Below, in pieces: positions 41,407 through 56,230 of a DNA stretch of 64,000 bases. How positions within the stretch are numbered: position 1 is the stretch's first letter; each line of letters opens with the position of its first letter. The DNA is from Aphelenchoides besseyi (lineage: Eukaryota; Nematoda; Chromadorea; Rhabditida; Aphelenchoididae), in the NCBI GenBank assembly GCA_024699855.1, contig JAMPIQ010000001.1, forward strand, positions 5,890,001 to 5,954,000. The letters are read 5' to 3'. The translations under genes and the position numbers were made by a program. The notes under the pieces are model-generated. The model made no database searches, was not told the DNA's origin, and saw only the letters and a list, made by a program, of their open reading frames with translations.

Positions 41407-42549
41407 ATGCGCTCTTACGACACTCTCGATGCTCGGCCGAATCCATACGAAAAAGATCCGGTACTTGCAGCAGAACAACGACTAAAAAAACGGTGGGAAC
41501 ATTCTCCCGATCTCTAATGTTTTCGATTTCAGACGTTCGAAGCGGTTTTGGTTTATCGGTTGTGCGGTTTTATTTGCGATTTTGGTCGGAATTTACTTGG
41601 GATGGTTCTTCTTGGTTGTACGTCATGTAGTTGAACTTCTTTTCCAATTGCTTTTCCAGCGCTCTGATCCTCCGGTCTCTGAGTCTTCGGTTTCCGATTC
41701 TCGGATCATAGATCCTACGGTCTCCAATCTTCTAGTCTTCGAGCCTGCAATCTACGAAGTGAGAGTGACGATCGAATAGCCGATTAATATGTCTTCAGAC
41801 CTGTGAAGCGTATCGTTTGCAGGGATACAGCGAGTCAAAAGTTTACGCGTTACAGTTACCAAAAGACAATCGCTTCGATGTTTTTTGCGAAATGAGCGCC
41901 ACTGAATCGTGGACGCGAATGCAATTGCGTGTGGACGAGAGCGTCGAGTTTTGGAATCGTACAATCGAAGAGTATCGCAATGGTTTCGGGCCTTTGGACG
42001 GTAATCACTGGTTGGGGCTTGAGAAGGTGCGAGCTTTTATTGACGCCGGTTATCAACTGCGTTTGCGTATTCAAGTGGACGGCAATCGGTGCGAGAAAAT
42101 GAATAGAAACTTGACATTTATGGGCGATTATAAATTCTGGGTGAGTGCAAAAGAGTCGATTCTGATTTTCGTTTAGATTGGAAAGTCGAGTGACCACTTC
42201 CATTTGAACGCCTTTCGTCTGTGGTCCAATTTTTCGGAACCATTTGTTTTGATTAACGAAAACGGAGGCAACTTCTCGACTTCGAATTGCGAGCACAAGC
42301 GTCTTGGGTAACTGAGATTGATCGAACGACTAATCTGTGCGTTGCAGAGGTTTCTGGTACGTCAATGATGGACGTTTGACGTGCACCTATTTCTCGCCGA
42401 ACGGTGAATACACGTGTGCCGATCGTGATCGTGAGTTTGGTGCGTCTCTGCGCTCTCGTCGTGTTATCTTGAACAAAAGATTTCACAGTCATTGGCTCAA
42501 ATTCAGAAGCGTTCGAATGCTTCTTTATGTCTCCAAACCATCGGGTTAA
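41407..42549 (+). CDS. Type II membrane protein with fibrinogen C-terminal domain
   Basis: Exons 41407-41492, 41533-41758, 41799-42140, 42177-42307 and 42348-42549 give 328 residues. There is a short cytosolic N-terminus, then one membrane anchor (FWFIGCAVLFAILVGIYLGWFF) and a Ser/Pro/Val stalk. A fibrinogen-related domain follows: CEAYRLQGYSES, FDVFCEM, WTRMQLRVDESVEFWNR, FGPLDGNHWLGLEKV, LRIQVD, YKFW, SSDHFHLNAF and GGFWYVNDGRLTC. The GFGPLDGNHWLGL block is diagnostic. A 45-nt stretch at 41615-41659 inside exon 2 has donor and acceptor ends and keeps the frame, so it may be an intron; without it the stalk loses 15 residues. Probably a cell-surface lectin or adhesion molecule. Confidence 0.85.
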
Positions 42550-42721
42550 TATTGTGATCTTAAATGTGCAAATTTTTAATCGGAATTAATGTAAATGGAT
42601 AAATCTCTTTTAACTGGCTTTTTCTTGTGTGTCGATATGAAACTTATTACGACGAGAGAAACGAGTGAGGTAGAAGACTGGAAATCGATTCTCTACTTTT
42701 GAGTTTTACATTCAAATCATA

Positions 42722-42895
42722 ATGATCGATGTGGTTCATTTCGTAGCATCCAGTTGCTATGTTCTAATGCGATTCTTTTTGCTGAGCTTCTTCATCACCC
42801 TTACGGCCTCGACTTTCTACTTATTTATTGTCTCAGGGCTTACCAGAAACTATTTATCTGTGTGTTTATTGTTTAATTCAACGAAATTCGGTTGA
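42722..42895 (+). CDS. Possible hydrophobic small protein (57 aa)
   Basis: A single open frame of 57 codons with a long hydrophobic run (FFLLSFFITLTASTFYLFIV), followed by AATAAA at about 42991. Without conservation data this may be chance in a T-rich stretch. Confidence 0.2.
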   Translation: MIDVVHFVASSCYVLMRFFLLSFFITLTASTFYLFIVSGLTRNYLSVCLLFNSTKFG

Positions 42896-42899
42896 GAAA

Positions 42900-43685
42900 T
42901 GTGGACTACAAAAGATCGGGACCACCGGTACTTTTCTGAACACAACTCGACTCTCACAACCGAAATCCACTTCTCAAAATTTTTGAGTTGAAATGGAATA
43001 AAGTTTGTTGTTATTTAAAACTCTTACGAAGTGGAAGCTGATGTAATCCAAAGACTTCAAGGTTATCTCAGATTGCTTTAAAAGAAAGACACAGCGCTAT
43101 AATGTCACCTCAATGAACAAATGATCAAGTTCAAAGCACAAGAGAAGAAGCACAAGGAAACGATCGCGAAACTCAAAGCTCGTCAACAAGCAGATCTTGT
43201 GAACGAAGTGCACGATCTTCGGGAGAAACTCGTCATAATCATAGAGAATCGCCGCTCAGATTGAAAAATTTGAAGAAGCGATTAGAAAGAAACAGTAAAC
43301 GCAAGTCGTTCATTTCGAACCTTCCAAAAACGAATGAACAAAAAGATATGACGCACGAACAACTTTGAAGTGCCACATGTGACGTCTTAGTTTGACCAGA
43401 TGAGAGAGAATATTGACACAAAATCCAAAAGAAAAAAGCCCATTGTGGTCATAGCTTGGTGATCGTTTTGAAGGGGATTTCTGGAAGAATTTTATGTTCA
43501 AGGAACGAAAGCTCTGCAAATGTAAGCTCGGAGATGATGTCGATAAAAGTATTGACGTGTCAAAAGGCAGTCCACGCCTATTGATTATAAAAACTAGTGT
43601 TTATCTACTGACAAATGCCATCTCAAATACAAATGTTGATGTTCAGCACAACGATTTTAATCAACAATAACAACAAACAACAAAT
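42900..43685. other. Intergenic; short coiled-coil frame only
   Basis: A 47-codon frame from 43120 (MIKFKAQEKKHKETIAKLK...) is strongly coiled-coil but has no supporting exons. Confidence 0.3.
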
Positions 43686-45546
43686 TCAATGAGGTTTGAG
43701 AAGGACGGCGGGACGTTTGCGTCTTCGATCGAGTTCTTCTTTGATTTCCTTCGGCAGCTGCGAGTTCCACTTCTTCGGATTTTCACGGTATTCGGCAATT
43801 TTCAGCTTCCGCAACAGAATCGACGCAAATTTGTTGTTTTGCTAAAACTGAATTGAAAGTACGCGAATTCGATACTCACCTTCAACATCGGCAGAAGAAG
43901 ACGGGCGTAACGTTCATGTTGAATTGGAACTTCAAACCAGAAGGCTTCGAAAACACGAGTACCGTATTGATTCGAACATAATCGCGGAATCTAGAAACCA
44001 CATTGAACGAAAGAAGGGTGGGACTCACATCAAAACGTTCGAAAATTTTCAATTTCTTTGCGTCGGGAATCGTCCGCGAACGTACGAGTGAATCAAAGAC
44101 GTGAGAAGCGATCTTCTGTTCACTCATTTGCGTTTGCATTTCCACGTCGAAATCGAGAAGATGATCGAAATCGGCGAATTGAAAAAGTTGATCCAAAATT
44201 AGTGATCTAAAGAACTTGAAATCCACGATCGAACATTCGGGTCTCACCCGTGAAGTTTTGCATTCTCCAGTTTTCCGTCGCGCAAAGTCAAAACGTTGAG
44301 AAGAAAGTTCTCTTCGCCGAAAACTTCCATCAACTTTTCCATCGCTTCTTTTTGCAGCACTTCATGACGTCCAACGCATTCAAGAACGGCTCCAATGATC
44401 CACGGCTCTAGTGAAGCAAACTCTGGGACGAAAATCTCGGACACTTGTTGAGCCTGAAGAAGAAGTGAAAGAATTAGAAAACAAAACTTACGATGCCTTC
44501 TGATTTTGATTCCCGCAACAACGTTTGAAGAGGGAAATTGGCGTGTGAGTGGCTTGCAAACTCTTGAAGTCGATCTTCGAGAGAGTTGAAGATCGTTTCG
44601 CGCAGCTCGTCGTCCACAATCCAAAGCACAGCTTCCCAAAAACGCGACGACTCCGCCAACGACCAGGACTTCTCGACATCTTCTTCGGCCAAAAATCGTA
44701 CCACAAACTCACGTACTGCACCAGTTTTTGCCGTCTTCTCAATTGCCGCCAAGTCTTGCAGTATCAGCGAGCAAGAAGGAATGTTTAAATGAGCTGCAAA
44801 TGAGCTGAAATCGTTAAAGCGTAATAAAAACTGAACACACTTTTCATTGATTGGAAATCGAAGGCCCGAATTATGAGCTTTTGTATCAGCGGTCTAGTCA
44901 CAGAGTTGATTCGCAAATCAGCTTTTCGAATCTCTTTCTCCGACAGTCCACACAATGCACGACTTAAAGCCCGGACAAAGAACGCTGCAGCACGATCGAA
45001 AATCACGTAGGTCCACTCGTCGACGACCAACTCCAACCACGAATTCAGAAGCTGCAAACAAGGTCATTGATTGTATTCTTTTCCGAAACAATCGAAATTA
45101 TTCTCGAGTTCAGTAGCAACATCTCAAAAGTGTCCACTTACTTCAGAATGTCTGGCTTCGATGGGAATCAACGCAACAAAGAGCTTTTCCAATGTTCGTC
45201 CCGAAGTGGAGTTGAAGATCAGAGCCGATCGTTGGGACTTCTTTTTGCGTTCGAGCCTCTGCAGGAACTCGAAAGCTGCCGCTTTTTTGGCCCCAAAAAT
45301 CTTCTCCACCAGAAGACAACCTTCAGAGAAGCGAAGCAACGTTTCCTCTTCGCCTTCGACTTCTTCCAAACACTTTTGCGTCAAATCCACATCGGGATCC
45401 GAAGGCAGTCGCGAAATGTTCTCCAGATAGCGAATCAGTTCGGTCGGAAACTTCGGACGTCCATCGCCGCCTCCACGCTTTTCATTCGCCGCATCGACAG
45501 TTTTCGGTTGCAACGCTTCGACCGGCAGTTTTCGTTTGCGTGTCAT
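43686..45546 (-). CDS. nop9: Nucleolar protein 9 (NOP9), Pumilio-repeat type
   Basis: An RNA-binding Pumilio-like protein of the nucleolus needed for 18S rRNA maturation. Exons (minus) 45142-45546, 44841-45051, 44492-44793, 44248-44453, 44029-44206, 43880-43990 and 43686-43841 give 522 residues. It starts MTRKRKLPVE and has helical repeats throughout: EGCLLVEKIFG, FPLQTLLRES, NSTSGRTLEKLF, SEQKIASHVFDSL, QYGTRVFEAFW, and a basic C-terminus, RRRKRPAVLLKPH. The repeats S.(R)xLE, SHVFD and GTRVFEA fit NOP9 better than PUF or PUM6 proteins. It is shorter than the human protein (about 636 residues). Confidence 0.75.
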
Positions 45547-45681
45547 TTCTATGCGACGTTCAATTAGACGTCTTAACTTCCGCAAAGTAAAAGTCGACAA
45601 AAAAACAAATGAATGAATTCAGAAAAGGCGTTTGAAGAATCTTTTTATTTCGACTAAAAATAACTTAAGAAATCTCACAGA

Positions 45682-47878
<2,197 letters not shown>

Positions 47879-48674
47879 TTTTCAACCGCGTGGTCTGAGA
47901 AACTGAAATTGAAAATGAGAAGACCGAAATGGGAAATCGACACACACGCACGCAAAAAACAAGAAGAGCGGACGTCAATCGTCGATCCACGTCGACGCAA
48001 CTTTTCAGCGCTACGCGTCTGATAAAAACAAAACAACAATTTGGAAATTCGGGAACTGTGGCGACCAGGATCACGAGTCGAATGTTTGGGATTAAAAAAA
48101 CGAAGTTCACTCAATGACAACGTGGAATCGTTTTTTTGGTTTGGATCATCGACGTTCTCCGATCGGCGGATTAAACGCACACGCTCACGGCGCTTTGGGT
48201 GGAAATGACGGCGAAGACGCGAAAAGAGCGGAATCGAAAAAATTGGAACGTTTTTTGCAGTCACGACGATTTTTGATCGGACTGCAAATTCGGTGGTTCA
48301 CGCAACGAAAACGCAGGAAAGTCGGGAATTGAAAGCGCCGTTTTCAAGGCGCACGAGAAGAGAGCGAGTGGACTGAAGAAACGCGCTTGTGACTTTTACT
48401 TCGACTCTCGAGCACGTCGCGAAGGTAAATTTCTTGTTTTTGTCGTTTTATCCCCTCGACGTCGAGAGCAAAAATCGATTTTTGTTCGAGAACTTTTCGT
48501 CAATCGACCGTCCGGTCCGACGGTTTGAAGCTAATAGCCGAAATCGATATCCACAAGTTTTTTTTGAACCGCAAAAACAGCTCGTGACTTTTTCCGAACT
48601 CTTGCCGAAGCTGTTGGATTGGACGGTGGAGAATAGGAAAGAGGAGAATTTGCGTGACTCATGAAGCATTTCAG
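47879..48674. other. Divergent upstream region of SERP1 and RAB14
   Basis: The promoters of both genes must lie here. Frames at 47929-48332 and 48389-48693 show no domain. An acceptor, atttcag, ends at 48674, immediately before the RAB14 ATG. Confidence 0.4.
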
Positions 48675-50039
<1,365 letters not shown>

Positions 50040-50173
50040 GTCATAATAACCTATGTGTTCATTTTGATTGTAAATAAAAATATTTTAATCGACCATTTGC
50101 GACCTACAATCATTTTCTCTTTTGATTCCTATTTCTTTCTTGTTCCACATCTCCAATCTTCTCGAGATTTCAG

Positions 50174-50590
50174 ATGCGAAAACAGACGACAACACACTCC
50201 CGGAAACCTCCGATGTCACACGGACAGTTGGCTGGCGATACGCGTTTCTTCAAAGACAACGAGTGGGCCGAACGAACGAACTTGTCGAATCAACGCGCCG
50301 CAAAACGTCCGACGGTCGTTGGCGTCCGATCGTTGGATACGCCACGTAATCGTCCGAAGATCGTGGAGTTGAAACCGAAAAAATTCGTCAAAAACCAAGA
50401 TGTCACAAACTTGTTGCGACCGGCGGTGTCGGTGACCGAAAGTGTGACGAAGAAGTTGGCGTGTGCGTTGCAAATCTACATCGAAGAACAATTAGAAGCA
50501 TCTGCGCGATTGGCCGACACGAAAGGAAAATCGATTGTCGAGGTAAAAGACCTGGAAAACGTTTGGGCCAACGTCGACCGCAACTACTGA
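50174..50590 (+). CDS. Unknown basic protein with possible histone fold
   Basis: An intronless frame of 138 codons. It begins 134 bp after the RAB14 stop with an atttcag acceptor directly before the ATG, as expected for a downstream operon gene. The N-terminal 80 residues are basic and disordered (RKQTTTHSRKPP, RAAKRPTVVGVRS). The last 55 look like helix-loop-long helix-loop-helix: VSVTESVTKKLACALQIY, IEEQLEASARLADTKGKS, IVEVKDLENVW. A middle long helix followed by a short I-x-V-x-D-L segment is the layout of histone-fold proteins (CENP-S/T/W, TAFs), but no diagnostic residues settle it. AATAAA at about 50620. Confidence 0.5.
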   Translation: MRKQTTTHSRKPPMSHGQLAGDTRFFKDNEWAERTNLSNQRAAKRPTVVGVRSLDTPRNRPKIVELKPKKFVKNQDVTNLLRPAVSVTESVTKKLACALQIYIEEQLEASARLADTKGKSIVEVKDLENVWANVDRNY

Positions 50591-51256
50591 CTTCAGAAGT
50601 GATCTCATTGAAATGCCAAATAAACTTTTGAACTCGCTCTCTTTGAATGTGCCTATGATTAGTCGGACAGGTGATTCAATTTGGCCGGTTGCTACGGCAT
50701 TCACATTCAGTTTTACGGTCCGCCGAATTCCGTCCGCTGCTTATCAGCCGTTGGGTTTACGTTGAATGGTCGGAAGGCTCAAGAAAAGATTGGGATACGA
50801 ACAACTGACTTTCTTGGTACTCATCGTGTTATTCAGGAGTACAAAATTGACCTTACATAACCGGTAAAAGATGTTCGAGTCTTTTAATATCGCGACTGTT
50901 TTTGAGGATCTCATTGTAATCCGTGAGTTAGCGTGAAGACTGTTTGGAATTCGTGGCTTCGGATATTCACGTGTTTTCGAACACAAAAAACTTATCACGA
51001 GAAGTCAAGAGTACAAAAAGTTTGTGTGTTAGACTCGTGGTTAAGATTGTGGAATACAAAAACTACTCATCAGAAGTTTTCGGCATGTTCGTGAAGATAC
51101 ACGGTTGTGACCTCTCTTTCCGAATGATTACCCGTCGGTCCGGTTCTTATCATTTGAAAGAAGAAAATTTCAAAAGTGATTTTTTGGGGCCAAAACGTTC
51201 GCCGTTTTTATCGTTCTCTTTGCGCGCGTGGTCCTTTGAATGAAATTGCGTCGGGA
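50591..51256. other. Intergenic, no gene seen
   Basis: Short frames only; contains the upstream region of the membrane protein gene at 51257. Confidence 0.4.
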
Positions 51257-51924
51257 ATGGCGACGAATTCCAAAAAACTGCCTCCCGACTTATCACCCAA
51301 AAACCCGACCGTTCCGACGTCAAAAGGGATTTGGGGACAACGCGACAAAAAAGAACGTCATTTTCGGGACGTCCGAAACGAAAATGTTTGTTTTCAGCTA
51401 ATGATCGACGGACGTTGGGGAACGTTTTTGGTGGGGCTGATTTGCGTCGACCTTCTGTTTTTGTGCCTTCTAGTTCTGTTCACATTCACATATCAAATCT
51501 GTGTACCGTTGATTTGTGCTGAGGTTTGTGTTCACGTTTGCCGAAAACCTTTTCGATGTTCAGGTCTTCTGGCTGATCTCATGTTGTCTTTCGTTGTTCT
51601 CGTTCTTTCGCATTCAACCGTACGCTCAACTCCCCTACTTTCTGTGCACTGGCCTCATCTTCGTGGGTTCGATTTGGCTGATTACTCGTGCGCCGGAATG
51701 GCAAAAAGTTTTGTTGTTTTTGGCGCTGATTGAACAGACCTTCTTCTTTTACGTGAAGGTCTTCTGCTTCAAGCTTCTTATTCGAAAACGAAAGGTAAGT
51801 AAAAAGCAAAAGAAAATGAACGACTTTTCAGTTGGTCGCCATCTCCGAACATCCGCCTCCGGTGCCCGACGACACGTACTCGAACAAATCGACGGTCGTG
51901 ATCACGGACGACCAGAAACCTTGA
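51257..51924 (+). CDS. Four-helix membrane protein with Pro-rich tail
   Basis: Exons 51257-51523, 51564-51794 and 51832-51924 give 196 residues. There is a basic cytosolic N-terminus (SKKLPPDLSPKNP), then helices GTFLVGLICVDLLFLCLLVL, VFWLISCCLSLFSFF, LPYFLCTGLIFVGSIWLI and VLLFLALIEQTFFFYVKVF. The cytosolic tail has EHPPPVPDDTYSN, a PPPVP-type SH3/WW-binding motif with a nearby Tyr. The plan resembles the four-helix protein at 16166, but I see no clear sequence relation. AATAAA lies about 20 bp after the stop. Confidence 0.65.
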
Positions 51925-52345
51925 TCTCACTGTATATCTGTAAATAAACTTGAAAACCTTTTCGAGCGTTGTGTACTCACTGAAACAAACATCACGATGT
52001 GAACTTCAGCAGCAGTCAAAATTGCTCTTTAAGTCGCTTGTGAGTTCTGAACGGAAGTTTCTCTTTGGCCCAAACGTTTGCTCCTTCCACTTCACAGCTT
52101 TCCAACGTGAATTTCTGGACAGTTTCAAAGATTTCTACTTGAAATTTTTCTTGAAATGATCGTTGTCTTTTTCACGAAGTTCAAACGAGTTTTCCGAAAG
52201 GTTTTTGAGTATAATTTTTGTCAAAGAACGCAAATTTTGTGTTCAACTCGTAAATTCTTTTCCATCGTTCACCGGCTTTTATCGTGATTGTTCTGTTTGC
52301 ATTCTGGTTTTTCATTTAGTTTCTTGCTTTTCAGTTTATTTCAAA
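51925..52345. other. Upstream region of RPL22 copy 2
   Basis: Not similar to the upstream region of copy 1 beyond the last 18 bp before the ATG, so the two genes have different promoters. Confidence 0.6.
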
Positions 52346-53072
52346 ATGGTGAGCGCAACGAAGAAGCCGACGAGTGCCAAGGAAACGACCAAACCAACGG
52401 CTTCGAAGGCCCCGAAGGCCGCCGAGAAGAAACCGGCCGAGAAGAAGCCAACTGAAAAGAAGGTGGATCCGAAGCCCAAAGCTGCCGAGAAAGCGGTCGA
52501 GAAACCGACAGCCAAACCAGTCGAGAAGCCGGTCGAGAATACCAGCGAGAAGCCGACCGTCAAAGCGAAAGCCGCCGAGAAACCAAAACCGAAACAGAAA
52601 GCGAAGCCGAAGCCGAAGGTCGTGAAGAAGGTGGCCAACAAGAAGAAGCGAAAGCAAACCGTCAGCTTCAAGATCGAGTGCAAGAACCCGGTTGAAGATG
52701 GAATTCTCAAGGTGGCGACTTTGGTGAGTCGGAGCACAGCTTTAGGGCTCTCTTCCCTAACAGCTCCATAATCATCGATTCCAGGAGGAGTTTCTGAAGG
52801 CGAAGATCAAGACCAAAGGAAAGGTCGGACAGTTGGAGCAAAATGGAATTCGAGTTGCGGCGTCCAAGTCGGCGGTCACTGTCACCAGCGATCAAGAGCT
52901 CTCCAAACGCTACTTGAAGTACTTGGTCAAGAAGTTCTTGAAGCGAAACACTCTCCGTGATTGGCTGCGAGTTGTCGCCACACAGAAGGATACCTACGAA
53001 CTCCGCTACTTCCAAATCAATCAGGAAGATGAGGGCGACGCCGAGGAGTGATCATCGACTCGTCAGTGAGTC
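52328..53072 (+). repeat. RPL22 duplicated block, copy 2
   Basis: 745 bp with three differences from 18206-18950. Beyond both ends the sequences are unrelated. Confidence 0.95.
52346..53051 (+). CDS. rpl-22: Ribosomal protein eL22, copy 2
   Basis: Exons 52346-52723 and 52785-53051 give 214 residues. The protein is identical to copy 1 (18224-18929) except Val to Ile just after the second exon start, in QNGIRVAA. It has the same Lys/Ala/Pro-rich H1-like extension and the same intron. Both frames are intact, with normal splice sites and AATAAA downstream (about 53099), so both can be expressed. A mariner-like element lies 87 bp after the stop. Confidence 0.95.
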
Positions 53073-53138
53073 CGATTTTGTTTTATTGTTAAATTATAAT
53101 AAACAAAGTGATTTTTTAATTGTTGGAATTTGAATGTA

Positions 53139-53324
53139 CAGGGTGTCCCAGCGAATTTCGAACATTTGAAGGGCTTATAACTTTCTTCATAGCCAACCGA
53201 TTTTGATGCGCTTTTTTGTGCCCGATCGCAAATTTTATGCCATTTTGTCTCATGTCAACAAATCTTTGAATCTAATTTTGGAAGGTGCCGTAAATTTGAT
53301 TTTGGCGAAATGAACGCTTTTTCC
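53139..53324 (+). repeat. Left 186-bp inverted repeat
   Basis: Reverse complement of 54606-54791. Confidence 0.88.
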
Positions 53325-53344
53325 TTTCTTTTTGTTTTGTCAAA

Positions 53345-54529
53345 ATGGAGTGGTCGGCTCAAGAAAAAGCGTTTTGCGCAATCGTTTACGCTCAAACCAA
53401 AAGTCCGACTACAGTTCAACAACGATTTCGGCAACATTTTAAATTAACTCGTCATGCTGCTGTAACATCGAAAAGCATGTTTAATCTGTGGATGAAGCAA
53501 TTGCTTGAACGTGGACATTTGTTGCGAAAAAAGAAAGAAGTGCGAGGTTTTGTTTCATGAAACGTTTCTCAAATTGCTTTTCAGTTCATCAGGGTTTGAC
53601 GACATTGTTTTGAACGTTCTGTGCGCTGTTCAAGAAGACCTCAATCGATCAGTTCGTGAAATCGCAAATCTTTTCGACAAAGTCTCAAAAAGTACGGTAC
53701 ACAGAATCCTACAGGTACCCTAGTTTTCGTTTTTTCATTCTTTGTCCAGGCTCAAAAATTCCATCCATACAAATGCGTCTTCTGCATGAAATTCCGCCCG
53801 AAACTCCTCAAATTCGTATAGAGCATGCGATTCATTGCCTTGGACTCATCGACAAAAACGAAGACTTCTTGAAAAATCTCATATTCAGCGATGAAGCTCA
53901 CTTTGAAATGCATGGCCAAGTAAACAACCAAAATTTTCCATACTGGAGTGATCGAAACCCCAGCTGGTAAGAAGTTCGGTTGAACTGCAATAACAGAAAG
54001 AATCACAGGTTTCGAGAAAAACCACTCTATTCCCCTCGCCTGACGGCCTGGGCAGCCATAAGCAGAAGCGGAGTTGTCGGTCCATTCTTTTCTCGCGAAA
54101 ATGTCACTGGAAATTCTTACTTGACATTGTTGCGTGATCAGTTCCTTCCGGCAGTTGAACATTGGCCCAACTTCTCCAAAATTGTTTTGATGCACGATGG
54201 TGCACCGCCACATTGGGCGGTTGCGGTTCGTCAATGGTTAGAGCAAACTCTGCCATTACGTTGGATGGGTCGTGGAAGCCCAAAAGAACCACCACCAATT
54301 CGCTGGCCACCGTACAGTCCTGATCTGAATCCTTGTGATTTCTTTTTTATGGGGGTACGTCAAAAGTCAAGTGTACCGGTCTCAACCAAACCATCTGAAC
54401 GAAGTTCAAGAGCGCATTGAGAACGTTTTCGCACACTATCCTCAAGAAATGGTGAACCGTGCTATTGACGATTACGAACGTCGACTTGAAAAGGTGATCG
54501 ACAATAACGGTTTAAGTGTTGAAATTTGA
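53345..54529 (+). pseudogene. Mariner-like transposase, intron-containing, frameshifted
   Basis: The N-terminal part has a helix-turn-helix beginning MEWSAQEKAFCAIVYAQT, a second HTH (REIANLFDKVSKSTVHRIL), then the DDE domain: FSDEAHFE (first Asp), LMHDGAPPHW (second) and, 41 residues on, PPYSPDLNP (third). Intron-like gaps occur at about 53547-53585, 53716-53750 and 53969-54008. The frame also changes near 53545, at about 53770 (after HPYK) and in a T-run at about 54340, just after SPDLNPCDF. At least the last two are plain frameshifts. The C-terminus ends at 54529. Confidence 0.85.
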
Positions 54530-54605
54530 ATGAAAATTCCACATTTTTGTCTTGACCAAGTCGTGAAAAAAGCGGACGGAAAAAGAGTGAGAAGGAAAAG
54601 TGAGC

Positions 54606-54791
54606 GGAAAAAGCGTTCATTTCGCCAAAATCAAATTTACGGCACCTTCCAAAATTAGATTCAAAGATTTGTTGACATGAGACAAAATGGCATAAAATTT
54701 GCGATCGGGCACAAAAAAGCGCATCAAAATCGGTTGGCTATGAAGAAAGTTATAAGCCCTTCAAATGTTCGAAATTCGCTGGGACACCCTG
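54606..54791 (-). repeat. Right 186-bp inverted repeat
   Basis: Reverse complement of 53139-53324. Confidence 0.88.
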
Positions 54792-54794
54792 TAG

Positions 54795-55762
54795 TTTGAA
54801 AGCTTATTCGAAAGACGTTGAAAGAAGTTGCAATAACAATTTGGAAGCATTTGCGATAACAAATTTACCTTAAAAAAAAGAACGGTAGATGAAAGTTTGT
54901 TTTCAAATCAGATGCTAAAAACATGTTCAAACCCGTTGATCGTTAGCGCTGCATCAAGAAGATCAGAATGCTAGAAGTTGACGTAGTGAACGATAACAAA
55001 GTGGTCCTTGTTTTTGCGCTCTTTCTGATTACCGAATCCAATCGCCAATCATTTGCACAACGTTTCGTTGACAATGTGACTTTCGGGCGGTGTTCATCGA
55101 CGTGTGAACGGTCAGAGATCGTGGACAGACAGTTACGAACCGAGAAACTAAATTCAATGTAAAAAGAGCGAATTTTGGGCCGCTTCTATTATTGAGCGAT
55201 CATTTCAAAGCCAAAAAAAAACAAAACGAAGACAAGAAGCGTTTGAGGCGATATCAATCCTTCGATTGCTTTCTCGTTGTTTCAACCCTAAAGAAGACAA
55301 GACTACCGAACTTTTGCATCAAAACTATTACTGCCTACAAATCAGTTACCGTAGAAATGTTCAATGTAGACGAACGCTTATTGGTCAAAAGTCTACGATG
55401 TGAATTTGTCATAAGTAAATGCTCGCTAATTAATTAAGAATTGATAAGCTTCTCTATACCCTTTGACAAAAACTGCTCAGGAACGTGTATGAGATCAACC
55501 CTCTCATCAACGGATCATAGGTTCCAATGCTTTACGGATAAGTTGTCTGACCACTGATTCTCTTCGTCGAGCTCTTTTGTTCACCACATGAGTTTCTGAT
55601 TAATGTCTGTTATACTGACGTTCAATCCGATCGCTGACATCGAAAGTGGAGATCAAATTGTAGTCATCCCTTCAAATTCTTCATCTCTGTGGTCATTCAA
55701 TTTACTACTTTATTGAGACAAACTTCAAACCAAAAGTCATTTACAACAAGATGAGATCTGCT
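54795..55762. other. Intergenic, no gene seen
   Basis: Short frames only, none splice-supported. AATAAA/TTTATT words near 55755 belong to NME6. Confidence 0.4.
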
Positions 55763-56230
55763 TTATTTAAACCAACTTCTCAACTCGTTTTCGTCAACTT
55801 CGCGGAGTTTTGATTCAAAAACTCGCAATTCCCGGGCCGCACTTTCACTACTGTCCGCTCCGTGAACCGAATTGCGAACATCGGACAACGCTGTCAACCA
55901 TCGAATCGAATTCTTTTGGGCGTCTGAAGTTCCAAAATCGCGCAGAAATTTCGACGGACCCATCAGTTGTCTCCACTCGACGACGGGATCTGCTGAGTCG
56001 TTGTGTAGCTCCATAATAACCGCCGGTCCACTGCATATGTGTCGAAGAAGTCGCGGGAAAAAGAATCGTTCGCGATGTTCACCGTACAATTCGTACGCTT
56101 CTTCGCGACGAATCCGCAAACGTGCCGCTCGATGGATTCGAAGTCGAGAGTTGAGAATACGCTCCAAGATCTTCGTTGCTAACGGCGGATAAGCAACCAA
56201 ATCGGGTTTGAGGATTGCGAACGTTGTCAT
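55763..56230 (-). CDS. nme6: Nucleoside diphosphate kinase NME6
   Basis: An NDP-kinase family protein; NME6 is mitochondrial in animals and moves phosphate between NTPs and NDPs. A single coding exon of 155 residues contains FAILKPDLVAYP (ATP loop), YELYGEHRERFFFPRL, CSGPAVIMEL, WRQLMGPS, SIRWLTALSDVRNSVHGADS with the catalytic His in NxxHGxDS, and AARELRVFF-like AARELRVFE. YxEHxxRFFxxRL and MGPS pick NME6 among group II kinases. An acceptor (atgtttag) touches the ATG, and a donor lies about 35 bp further up, so there is a leader intron or spliced leader. Confidence 0.9.
   Translation of the reverse strand: MTTFAILKPDLVAYPPLATKILERILNSRLRIHRAARLRIRREEAYELYGEHRERFFFPRLLRHICSGPAVIMELHNDSADPVVEWRQLMGPSKFLRDFGTSDAQKNSIRWLTALSDVRNSVHGADSSESAARELRVFESKLREVDENELRSWFK

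Larger units (their letters stand above)
53139..54791 (+). mobile_element. Mariner-like (DD41D-type) element, full length, decayed
   Basis: 1,653 bp bounded by TA on both sides (53137-53138 and 54792-54793). Inverted repeats of 186 bp (53139-53324 and 54606-54791) begin CAGGGTGTCCCAGCG and look near-identical. The tips resemble those of the element at 22366 (CAGGGTGG/CAGGGTGT), so the two are related. It encodes a transposase that now has several frame breaks. Confidence 0.9.
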
